The notes beneath the pieces were generated by a model. The model made no database searches. It worked only from the letters and a program-made list of their open reading frames with translations, and was not told the DNA's origin. This document shows, piece after piece, positions 15,585 to 22,949 of a DNA stretch of 50,496 nucleotides. Origin of the DNA: a virus; the IMG/VR virus record IMGVR_UViG_3300022752_006269, positions 1-50,496 of that record. One strand, 5' to 3'. Each line of letters opens with the position of its first letter. Position 1 is the stretch's first letter. Made by a program: the position numbers and the translations under genes.

Positions 15585-16967
15585 ATGGATAATTTTTTTT
15601 CTTGTTTTTTAGACAAAGTTTTTTGCAATAAATTAAAAATTAATGTTATAGGTGATGTCTTAATTGACGAATATTTTGATGTTCAAGTAGAAAGGATAAG
15701 TCCTGAATTTCCCATACCCGTACACTATTCTTCAACAGAATCGCCAAATAAAAAATTATGTGGCGGGGCGGCAAATGTAGCTTTTCAATTCAAAAACTTT
15801 AATATTGATGTAAATTTAATATCTATAATTAATTCTGAAGCAAAAAATATATGTGATTCATACGGAATAAATACACAATATTCTATTGTAGATGACAAAA
15901 TTAAGAATCCAATAAAGAAAAGATTTTATAAAGATTTTCACGCCCTAACAAGATGGGATATTGAACAACCATTTTTTGGTTTGCCAAACATATCAGAATA
16001 TTTGAATAAAATTGATATTCCCGAAGCAGATATTAATATATTTTCTGATTATGATAAAGGTTTGTTTTCAACAGATTGGCATAAGAAATTTTTGACAAAA
16101 TCTAAATCACTAGTTGATCCCAAGAAAAATTTCAAAATATGGGAAAATTGTTATCTTTTCAAGCCTAATGCTGTTGAAGCAAATAGATTTATACATAAAA
16201 ACAATATTGAAGATCAATTACGATGGATTCAAGCTTTATTAAATTGCGAAAATGTTGTCATTACTAATTCAGGAAATGGTGTATCTGCAATCGATGATGA
16301 TCAAAAAACTTACAAAGTAATACCGCATAAAGTTTTGACAAAACCGGAATCTGTAATTGGAGCAGGCGATTGTTTTATGGCTTTTTTAGCTATGGCAATT
16401 GGCGTAAATATGGATTTGCTTGATTGTTTAAGTATTGCTTTTGAAGCAGGAACTAATTATGTGGCTAACAGATACAACAAACCACTTAACCCTTCAGATT
16501 TTTTCACAAAAGACAAATTGATAAATAATCCAGCAATTTTAAAAAATAGAGATTTTGATTTAGTTTGGACTAATGGCTGTTTTGATTTCGGTTTAACATC
16601 AGGACATATAGAATGTTTGAAATTTGCCAAGAAGCAAGGTGACAAATTGGTTGTTGGTTTAAATAGTGATACAAGCATAGCTAGATTGAAAGGTAATGGT
16701 AGACCCATTTTGCCATTAAAAGATAGAATAAATATACTTTCTTCTTTGGAAAGTGTAGATTTTATAGTTTCTTTTGAAGAAGACACCCCTCTTAAAACTA
16801 TAGAAAAAATTATTCCTAATACAATAGTAAAAGGGGGCGATTATAAAAAAGAAAATGTTGCTGGCAACAAAATATCAAATGTTGTCATTTTTGATTATAT
16901 TGAAGGCATTTCAACTACAGAAAAAATAAGGAGAATAAATGAAGTTTCAGGGAATATATCAAATTAA
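15585..16967 (+). CDS. hldE: HldE-like bifunctional heptose kinase / nucleotidyltransferase
   Basis: The 460-aa protein has both HldE domains. The N-terminal PfkB/ribokinase-type domain shows GGAAN (60-64), SDYDKG (154-159) and GAGDCF (259-264). The C-terminal nucleotidyltransferase shows TNGCFDF (329-335), VGLNSD, RLKGNGRPI, SFEEDTPL, VKGGDY and EGISTTEKI, as in E. coli HldE. HldE makes ADP-heptose precursors for LPS core. One oddity: the HxGH nucleotide-binding motif reads TSGH (338-341) with an extra residue before it, so transferase activity may be changed. ATG 15585 was chosen because homology starts just after it. Its 3' end overlaps a homing endonuclease gene by 29 bases. Confidence 0.9.
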   Translation: MDNFFSCFLDKVFCNKLKINVIGDVLIDEYFDVQVERISPEFPIPVHYSSTESPNKKLCGGAANVAFQFKNFNIDVNLISIINSEAKNICDSYGINTQYSIVDDKIKNPIKKRFYKDFHALTRWDIEQPFFGLPNISEYLNKIDIPEADINIFSDYDKGLFSTDWHKKFLTKSKSLVDPKKNFKIWENCYLFKPNAVEANRFIHKNNIEDQLRWIQALLNCENVVITNSGNGVSAIDDDQKTYKVIPHKVLTKPESVIGAGDCFMAFLAMAIGVNMDLLDCLSIAFEAGTNYVANRYNKPLNPSDFFTKDKLINNPAILKNRDFDLVWTNGCFDFGLTSGHIECLKFAKKQGDKLVVGLNSDTSIARLKGNGRPILPLKDRINILSSLESVDFIVSFEEDTPLKTIEKIIPNTIVKGGDYKKENVAGNKISNVVIFDYIEGISTTEKIRRINEVSGNISN

Positions 16968-17799
16968 AAATGTAATTGATGGCAAAGTATATATTGGTCA
17001 AGTAAATTTCAAAAGAGGTAATGTTTTACGATGGAGAGAACATAAATCCTTATTAAATAAAGATTCGCATTACAATAATTTTTTACAACACGCATGGAAT
17101 AAACATGGAGAAAAAAATTTCATTTTTGAAATGTTGGAAGTTGTAGAAAATAAAGCACTTTTGGATGAACGAGAAAAATATTGGATAGATAAAACTATTG
17201 ACAATCAATACAATATACAAAAGTTTGTGAAATCTTTTTTGGGTGTCAAAAAAACATTAAGCGAAAAAGCAAAAACAAATATTGCCAATGCTAATAAATC
17301 AAGACCTTGGACTGAACAAGATAGAAAAAAACAAAGTTTGGCATTAACGGGAATAAAAAGAAGCGAAGAATTTAAGTTAAAATTAAAGAATCGACAAACT
17401 GGATCTAAACATTCGGAAGAAACAAAAAGAAAAATTTCTGAAAAAAATAAAAACAAATTTGTGTCTGAAAGCACTAGGAAAAAAATTGCACAAAAAGCAA
17501 CTGGGAGGATAAAGACAGAAAGTGAAATTGAAAAAAGAAACGATAAGGTTAGATTGATTAATAAAAATCCAAATAAATACAAAGGAGTTAAAAAGAGAAA
17601 AGGCAATACTTGGCAAGCTAGAATTTCATATAAAAGAAAAATTTATCATTTGGGGAGCTTTTCTTCTGCCGAAGAAGCAGCTCAAAATTTTGATTACTAT
17701 GCTATAAAATTTTTTGATAAAAAAACATATTTAAATTTTCCAGAAAAAAATTATACTGATTTTGTGCCTAAATGTCGAATCAATTGTGTTTATGGCTAA
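16939..17799 (+). CDS. GIY-YIG homing endonuclease with NUMOD3 and AP2 domains
   Basis: The 286-aa protein has an N-terminal GIY-YIG nuclease domain (GIY at 5-7, VYIG at 17-20, plus RWREHK and WIDKTI). The middle is made of NUMOD3-type DNA-binding repeats (KRSEEFKLK, KHSEETKRKIS). The C-terminal AP2-like domain reads KYKGVKKRKGNTWQARI ... HLGSFSSAEEAAQNFDYYA. Such free-standing enzymes cut specific DNA sites to spread their own gene between phages. The start ATG 16939 has aaggag upstream and lies inside the hldE 3' end in another frame. I see no intron boundaries around it. Confidence 0.92.
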   Translation: MKFQGIYQIKNVIDGKVYIGQVNFKRGNVLRWREHKSLLNKDSHYNNFLQHAWNKHGEKNFIFEMLEVVENKALLDEREKYWIDKTIDNQYNIQKFVKSFLGVKKTLSEKAKTNIANANKSRPWTEQDRKKQSLALTGIKRSEEFKLKLKNRQTGSKHSEETKRKISEKNKNKFVSESTRKKIAQKATGRIKTESEIEKRNDKVRLINKNPNKYKGVKKRKGNTWQARISYKRKIYHLGSFSSAEEAAQNFDYYAIKFFDKKTYLNFPEKNYTDFVPKCRINCVYG

Positions 17800-17908
17800 T
17801 TTTTGATTTGATAAATGGGCAATAATGACATTGCCCAACAATTGTTGTTGTTACGCCAATCAAAAAGCCCATAATAAAAGCCACAGCTAAAGTGATAAAT
17901 GTTTTCAT
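17780..17908 (-). CDS. Small membrane protein, 42 aa
   Basis: This short minus-strand ORF has an excellent SD (aaggag, 8 bases before ATG 17908). Its product starts MKTFITLAVAFIMGFLIGV, a single transmembrane segment, then a C-x-x-C pair (CHYC) and a basic tail. It ends inside the 3' end of the endonuclease gene (20-base convergent overlap). Codon content and SD argue for a real gene. Function unknown; possibly a small inner-membrane regulator or lysis-related peptide. Confidence 0.6.
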   Translation of the reverse strand: MKTFITLAVAFIMGFLIGVTTTIVGQCHYCPFIKSKISHKHN

Positions 17909-17936
17909 TTTTATCTCCTTAATAATAAATAGAGAT

Positions 17937-18281
17937 ATGTTATCATTTAAAAAATTTATAAATCAACTGGAAGAGCAAATAGCAACTACGCCAACTGCTC
18001 CAACAACAGGTACAGCGTCATCGGCAACAACTACTCCAGCAGGAACAAAAAACACTTCGACATCAACTGATATTTCACCACAAACAAGGCAAAAACTTGA
18101 CATGGCAGCTAAAAACAATGCAGCAGCTATGCGTTTATATCAAACGGGCAGGACTAAAGAAGCTGTTGATACATTGAGAAAAGATCCGAATTTTCAAATG
18201 GCAATGCAAGATTTAACTAAAACAAGCGCACCCGCAAATGCTTCTCAACTAGTCAATGCTGCCTTGGGTGGAAATCCATGA
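17937..18281 (+). CDS. Tagged Ala/Thr-rich protein, 114 aa
   Basis: I chose ATG 17937 because the tag begins there (MLSFKKFINQLEEQ, with LEE as possible processing site); the longer upstream frame is antisense to the small membrane gene. A low-complexity Thr/Ala/Ser/Pro linker (residues ~17-45) precedes a helical domain (RQKLDMAAKNNAAAMRLYQ and TKEAVDTLRKDPNFQ) that looks like a TPR-type helical pair. The stop overlaps the next tagged gene. Inferred internal virion protein. Confidence 0.6.
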   Translation: MLSFKKFINQLEEQIATTPTAPTTGTASSATTTPAGTKNTSTSTDISPQTRQKLDMAAKNNAAAMRLYQTGRTKEAVDTLRKDPNFQMAMQDLTKTSAPANASQLVNAALGGNP

Positions 18282-18424
18282 CTTTTAAAGAATTTTTGAA
18301 AATGGATGAAGCCAATGGACATGGTGGCAAGCGTCATAATTCATTTACTGTTTTAAGGATGAATTATAGAAATCCTCAACCAGCATCTGCTAAAAAACAA
18401 ATGAAAAAACTATTTAAGATTTAA
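18278..18424 (+). CDS. Tagged small basic protein, 48 aa
   Basis: ATG 18278 overlaps the previous TGA (ATGA), and its own stop overlaps the next start (TAATG). The product starts MTFKEFLKMDEANG, almost the same as MTSFKKWLQMDE at 6811. The remainder is basic with a few aromatic residues (RMNYRNPQPASAKKQMKK). It is too short to be an enzyme, and might be a packaged DNA-binding peptide. The tag and coupling argue that it is translated. Confidence 0.6.
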   Translation: MTFKEFLKMDEANGHGGKRHNSFTVLRMNYRNPQPASAKKQMKKLFKI

Positions 18425-19011
18425 TGATATTGTTTCCAAATCCTAATTATAACAAATTTAATTTAGGCATTATTGTCCCACCTCACAAACCTTATGATGT
18501 TCTTTCCTTTTTGTGTTGGTTTTCATTTTTTAAATTCTTGCCTAAAGTGAATCCTTTAATTGTAGTTGCTGGTAATACTCCTGTAGATTTTGCTATTTGG
18601 GCAAGAAAATTAAACTTTCCTGTTTTTTATGCTCACAATTGTTTTCATCCTAATCAACTAATTGATCTTGATATTTGGGAAGATTCTTATGCGATTGTTA
18701 TTTCAAATGTTTTCTGCATGAGAAAATTCCAAATAAATAAAAATTTTGATAGCGATTTCATCATTATGAGATCAAAAAATACTAATAATTCAGAATTTTT
18801 GGTTGAAGACATACAAAAAAATAAATATTGTCATGTTAGCTTCTGGGATATCAAAAATAATTTTGAAGAAGTTAGAGGCAGACTAATAAATAATATCGGC
18901 ATATTCTCTAAAGATAAAAGTTTAAATCAAATTAAACTTGAGTCTATATGGGATGATGCTAAAAATATAAGAACTCTTTTAAATCAGGAGGAACGCCATG
19001 AAGAGATTTGA
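18424..19011 (+). CDS. Hypothetical protein, 195 aa
   Basis: The start ATG overlaps the previous stop. The protein has alternating hydrophobic strands and helices (NLGIIVPPHKPYDVLSF, NPLIVVAGNTPVDFAIW, YAIVISNVF), which looks like an alpha/beta Rossmann-type half-domain, perhaps glycosyltransferase-like. No catalytic motif is clear. The 3' end overlaps the next gene by 14 bases, with the next SD (aggagg) inside it. Confidence 0.55.
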   Translation: MILFPNPNYNKFNLGIIVPPHKPYDVLSFLCWFSFFKFLPKVNPLIVVAGNTPVDFAIWARKLNFPVFYAHNCFHPNQLIDLDIWEDSYAIVISNVFCMRKFQINKNFDSDFIIMRSKNTNNSEFLVEDIQKNKYCHVSFWDIKNNFEEVRGRLINNIGIFSKDKSLNQIKLESIWDDAKNIRTLLNQEERHEEI

Positions 19012-19270
19012 CTTTGAAACTTATGGCGATGATGAGTTCGATGATGAAGATGATAAAGAAGATCAAGAGAACAATTTTATTGATTCTCAAATGATAGCCA
19101 TGCAAATGGAACAAAATGTTCTCATAGAACAAGAGATACAAGCCAAACTTGTTGAAGAAGCATATAAAATTTGTAAAGGATCATGGATGTGGTCTTTTAT
19201 GTCGATTCCAGCAAGAATGAAAAAAGTTAAAATTGTTTATGATGAGATAAAAAAAATTATTGCTGAATGA
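18998..19270 (+). CDS. Acidic helical protein, 90 aa
   Basis: ATG 18998 has a strong SD (aggagg). Residues ~8-28 are almost all Asp/Glu (DDEFDDEDDKEDQE), followed by Met/Gln-rich helices and a C-terminal helix (MKKVKIVYDEIKKII). The acidic N-terminus could mimic nucleic acid or bind a basic partner. I do not recognise it. It is followed by a 70-base gap with a palindrome. Confidence 0.6.
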   Translation: MKRFDFETYGDDEFDDEDDKEDQENNFIDSQMIAMQMEQNVLIEQEIQAKLVEEAYKICKGSWMWSFMSIPARMKKVKIVYDEIKKIIAE

Positions 19271-19299
19271 ATTTTCAACTACACACTAATTTATAGCAG

Positions 19300-19319
19300 T
19301 ATGACATACAGATGTCATA
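19300..19319. promoter_or_regulatory. Palindrome before the FmdB-like gene
   Basis: A perfect 8-bp inverted repeat (tatgacat / atgtcata) with a 4-base centre lies 20 bases before the TTG start at 19339. It could be an operator or a small RNA hairpin that controls the zinc-ribbon gene and the prkA module behind it. Confidence 0.4.
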
Positions 19320-19338
19320 TTATCTAAGGGTCCGAATC

Positions 19339-19665
19339 TTGCCTACATACAATTTTGAATGCAAAAATTGCAACAAAATTTACGAAACATTAGCGTCTTT
19401 CGATCCAAAAGGAAAGTACGCTAGTGTTTCATGTCCTCATTGCAATTCCAAAAAGAAAAAAAAATTATTGAATGATGCTAATATTAAATTTGCTCAACCA
19501 AAAGATACGAGCAAATTTGATAATTTTAATTATAGGGCTGGTTATAATTTGGAACAAGCACAAAACCTTCGCAGAGATGCTCAAGCAGCGTCACACATGG
19601 GAACAGACCCTTATATGCCGATAGATGATATCACCAGTGGTAGGAACTTTGGAGAGGTCAAATAA
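19339..19665 (+). CDS. FmdB-type zinc-ribbon protein, 108 aa
   Basis: The family begins MPTYxxxCxxC, and that sequence (MPTYNFECKNC) starts exactly at TTG 19339, which has aaggg about 8 bases upstream. This supports a TTG start over ATG 19312. Two CxxC pairs (CKNC and CPHC) form a zinc ribbon in residues 1-45. The C-terminal part is polar, with an arginine-rich helix. FmdB proteins are small regulatory or nucleic-acid-binding proteins of poorly known role. It stops one base before the start of prkA, so it probably belongs to the same operon. Confidence 0.75.
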   Translation: MPTYNFECKNCNKIYETLASFDPKGKYASVSCPHCNSKKKKKLLNDANIKFAQPKDTSKFDNFNYRAGYNLEQAQNLRRDAQAASHMGTDPYMPIDDITSGRNFGEVK

Positions 19666-19666
19666 C

Positions 19667-21742
19667 ATGGTTACCCTAAGCCAATTTCTCGACAAAAACA
19701 AGCTTGATAACTTCAACAAACTTAACGAAGTGATTGGATTTGAAGAATATCTCAACAGGTGTTATTCAAATCCAAAGCTTGTTAGAAATTCACATCAAAG
19801 AATTTATGACATGATCGTGTCGCAAGGCACTTCAGAAATTGAAAAATATCGAAAGAAAGTTACTGTTTATAACTTCTTTGAAAAGCATGAACAAATTAAA
19901 GTTTTCGGCATTGAAGAACAACTTGAATCCCTAGTCGCCCATTACAAAGGCGCTGCTGGTAGCTATGGTCCCGAAAAGAGAATTCTTCTTCTATGCGGAC
20001 CTGTCGGATCTGCCAAGTCAACAATATGCAGACTAATCAAGCGCAGCATGGAAGATTATTCAGAAACTGATGCTGGTGCTTGGTACACCTATCGTTGGGT
20101 TAATTTACCTACTGGTAGCGATGGCATCTACACATCAGATGTTTGCGAATGCCCAATGAATGAAGAACCACTCAAGCTTTTGCCATTCGATGTTCGCAAA
20201 AAGATTCTTGATGAACTTAATTCCATCCACAAGGATCAGGCAGATGCTTCTCAAAGGACAACTCTTTATGCACTCGATGTTCGTGGAGAAATCAATCCTA
20301 AGTGCAAGTTCTTCTATGACAAGCTTTTAGAAAAGTATAACGGTGATTGGACACAAGTTATTTCCAATCACATCGAAGTTATTCGCAGAACATATAACGA
20401 AGCAAAGCGTGTTGGCATCGCTTCATTCCAACCAAAAGATGAAAAGAATCAAGATAGCACCGAACTAACTGGCGACATTAATTTTGCTTTGTTACCAACA
20501 TTCGGTAGCGACAGTGATCCTCGTTGCTTTAACTTTGATGGTGAGTTTGAAGTCGCTAATAGAGGCATCATCGAATTCATTGAAATGCTAAAGCTTGAAG
20601 TTGCATTCCTTTATGATCTACTGGGTGCTTCACAAGAACAGAGCATCAAGCCTAAGAAGTACTCTCAAATTAGCATTGATGAGTCTATTATCGGGCACAC
20701 CAACATGCCTGAATACGAAAAGCTAAAGAACAACCAGTTCATGGAAGCTCTTAAGGATCGTACAGTTCGAATTGAGATTCCTTATCTCCTTGAATGGGGT
20801 AAGGAATTAAAGGTTCTTGAACAAGATTATAACTCAAACAAGATTAAGCAGCATATTGCTCCTCACACTTTGGAAATTGCTGCATTGTTTGCGGTGTTAA
20901 CAAGACTTGAAGACGATAGGGACAACAAAATTACCATTACTGAAAAGGCTGATCTTTATGATGGCAAGATGCTACCGGGATGGACTGTTGATCGAGTCAA
21001 GGAACTTAGAGACAAAAATCCAAATGAAGGTATGATTGGATTGTCTGCTCGTTATGTTCAAGATAAGATTTCAGCCACTTTGTCTAGCAGACATGATTAC
21101 ATCAATCCATTCATGGTTTTGAATGCACTTAAGAGTGGACTAGATAACCACTCTTTGATTACAAACAAGGATCTTGTTCGTAAGTATCAAAATTGCATCA
21201 CATTGGCTACAAAGAAGCTCGATGATATTCTCAAGAATGAGGTGCAAAAAGCTTTGGTTGGTGATGAAGAAGCAATTGTCAGATTGTGCGCTAATTACAT
21301 TGACAACTTGATGGCTTATATCAATAAAGCCAAGATTCTTAATAAGATTACTGGTAGAGAAGAAACGGCTGATGAAAAGTTAATGCGATCAATCGAATCA
21401 AAAATTGATGTGCCAGAATCAACTTGCGATGACTTCCGCAGAATGATTGCTGCATTCATCGGTGATCTTGCAGTTAAGGGCAAGACATTCAGGTGGGATA
21501 GTAATCCTCTTCTTAAGAAGGCATTAGAAGCCAAGTTGTTTGAAGATACTAAGGATCACATTAAGCTTAGTGCTTTCTCAAGCGGTGCTAGCACGGTTGA
21601 CCCTGATGTGCAGAAGAAAATTGATGCTGTAAAGCAGCGTTTAGTAGATAAATATGGTTATAACGATCAGTCTGCTACTGATGTCTTGGATTATGTGAGT
21701 AGCATTTTCGCTAGAGGCGATTTGGCAGACGATGCTGATTAA
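19667..21742 (+). CDS. prkA: PrkA-type AAA+ serine protein kinase (YeaG family)
   Basis: The 691-aa product has the PrkA layout: an N-terminal region (FEEYLNRCYSNPKLVRNSHQ), Walker A GPVGSAKST (111-119), and the conserved RVNLP-type and LPFDVR segments. The C-terminal kinase-like domain includes NPFMVLNALK. PrkA/YeaG is a kinase active in stationary phase and nitrogen starvation, and is normally encoded with YeaH (DUF444) and SpoVR/YcgB, exactly the two genes that follow. It is slightly longer than E. coli YeaG (about 644 aa). By eye the codons here are richer in AAG and CTT than in neighbouring genes, which could mean high expression or later acquisition. Confidence 0.93.
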   Translation: MVTLSQFLDKNKLDNFNKLNEVIGFEEYLNRCYSNPKLVRNSHQRIYDMIVSQGTSEIEKYRKKVTVYNFFEKHEQIKVFGIEEQLESLVAHYKGAAGSYGPEKRILLLCGPVGSAKSTICRLIKRSMEDYSETDAGAWYTYRWVNLPTGSDGIYTSDVCECPMNEEPLKLLPFDVRKKILDELNSIHKDQADASQRTTLYALDVRGEINPKCKFFYDKLLEKYNGDWTQVISNHIEVIRRTYNEAKRVGIASFQPKDEKNQDSTELTGDINFALLPTFGSDSDPRCFNFDGEFEVANRGIIEFIEMLKLEVAFLYDLLGASQEQSIKPKKYSQISIDESIIGHTNMPEYEKLKNNQFMEALKDRTVRIEIPYLLEWGKELKVLEQDYNSNKIKQHIAPHTLEIAALFAVLTRLEDDRDNKITITEKADLYDGKMLPGWTVDRVKELRDKNPNEGMIGLSARYVQDKISATLSSRHDYINPFMVLNALKSGLDNHSLITNKDLVRKYQNCITLATKKLDDILKNEVQKALVGDEEAIVRLCANYIDNLMAYINKAKILNKITGREETADEKLMRSIESKIDVPESTCDDFRRMIAAFIGDLAVKGKTFRWDSNPLLKKALEAKLFEDTKDHIKLSAFSSGASTVDPDVQKKIDAVKQRLVDKYGYNDQSATDVLDYVSSIFARGDLADDAD

Positions 21743-21755
21743 TGAGGGTTAAAAC

Positions 21756-22949
21756 ATGCCCCGCAGAATTGATTCAGACCACAAAGATTTTAGGGATGTA
21801 GTAAGTGGTCGAATTAGAAAAAACTTAAAGAAATTTATCAAAAGTGGCGAAATATTTCGTCACCGTGGTAAAAATGGCAAAGTTTCAATAAAGATCCCTG
21901 CAATCGATATTCCTCACTTTCTCCACGGTAAAAACCCTAATGGTGTCGGTCGTGGAGAAGGTGAGGAAGGTGATACCGTTGGTAAAGACAAAGACAAGGG
22001 CAAGAGCCAAGATAATGGCGCTGGTCAGGATGAAAGCGAAGGCGTAATCGTTCAGATTGACATGGAAGATATCCTTCATTTTATGAAGGATGAATTGATG
22101 CTTCCAGACCTCAAGCCAAAAGAACAAGCCAATCTTGAAGATGTTAAAATAAAATATAACAATATTTCCTTGGTTGGACCTGAATCACTCAGACATACAA
22201 GACGCACAATGTTGACTGCGATGAAGCGTCTTTGTGGTACTGGAGAAATTAATAATTTATATGAAATTCCCGGTATCAAAGACAAAGTTAAAATGATCAA
22301 TCCGATTAATTCGGACAAGAGATATCGTCAATACAAAGAAATTACTTTCCCATCAAGCAATGCAGTCGTGATTTTCGCCAGAGATGCTAGTGGATCAATG
22401 GATGATCGCAAAGTTGGCGTTGTTTCTGACATGGCATACTGGATTGATATTTACATCAGAAATTTCTACGAAAGAGTTGAAAGACTTTATGTGTGGCATG
22501 ATGTTCAGGCACATGAAGTAGATGCAAAAGATTTTTATCGTATTAGAAATGGTGGAGGAACCACTTGCTCAACAGCTTTAGAGCTAGTTGCAAAACAATT
22601 TGATAATAGATTCCCACCAAAAAATTGGAATATTTATTTCTTCTATTTTACCGATGGTGAAAATTATGATAATGACAATGAAGTTTTTACAAGTTTGTTA
22701 AAGAAAGAATTTCCTGCCAATAAAGTCAACCTTGTTTCCGTTACTCAAATTGGTGCATATTCTTACAGAAATAGTGTTGCAGAAGCAGTTGAAAAAGAAA
22801 TTGTTGAAGGTGTTATGGATGACAATGTGATGGTTACCGAGATTCCTTTTGATGTGATGAACAACGAAGAAAAAAGAAATGAAGCCATTTTGAAAGCTAT
22901 TAAGGATATCTTGGGAACTCCTTTTAAAAGTGGCAATGGAGTTTTTTAA
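21756..22949 (+). CDS. yeaH: YeaH-type DUF444 protein with von Willebrand A domain
   Basis: The 397-aa protein starts with the DUF444 signature (RRIDSDHKDF, then GRIRKNLKKFI). A Gly/Asp/Lys linker spans ~60-95. The C-terminal half is a VWA domain with an intact MIDAS: DASGS (210-214), T269/T270 in GGGTTCSTA, and D300 in FTDGEN. YeaH is the partner of the kinase YeaG in bacteria. It starts 13 bases after prkA, with a gagggt SD, and its stop overlaps the spoVR start by one base, so the three genes form one operon. Confidence 0.9.
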   Translation: MPRRIDSDHKDFRDVVSGRIRKNLKKFIKSGEIFRHRGKNGKVSIKIPAIDIPHFLHGKNPNGVGRGEGEEGDTVGKDKDKGKSQDNGAGQDESEGVIVQIDMEDILHFMKDELMLPDLKPKEQANLEDVKIKYNNISLVGPESLRHTRRTMLTAMKRLCGTGEINNLYEIPGIKDKVKMINPINSDKRYRQYKEITFPSSNAVVIFARDASGSMDDRKVGVVSDMAYWIDIYIRNFYERVERLYVWHDVQAHEVDAKDFYRIRNGGGTTCSTALELVAKQFDNRFPPKNWNIYFFYFTDGENYDNDNEVFTSLLKKEFPANKVNLVSVTQIGAYSYRNSVAEAVEKEIVEGVMDDNVMVTEIPFDVMNNEEKRNEAILKAIKDILGTPFKSGNGVF

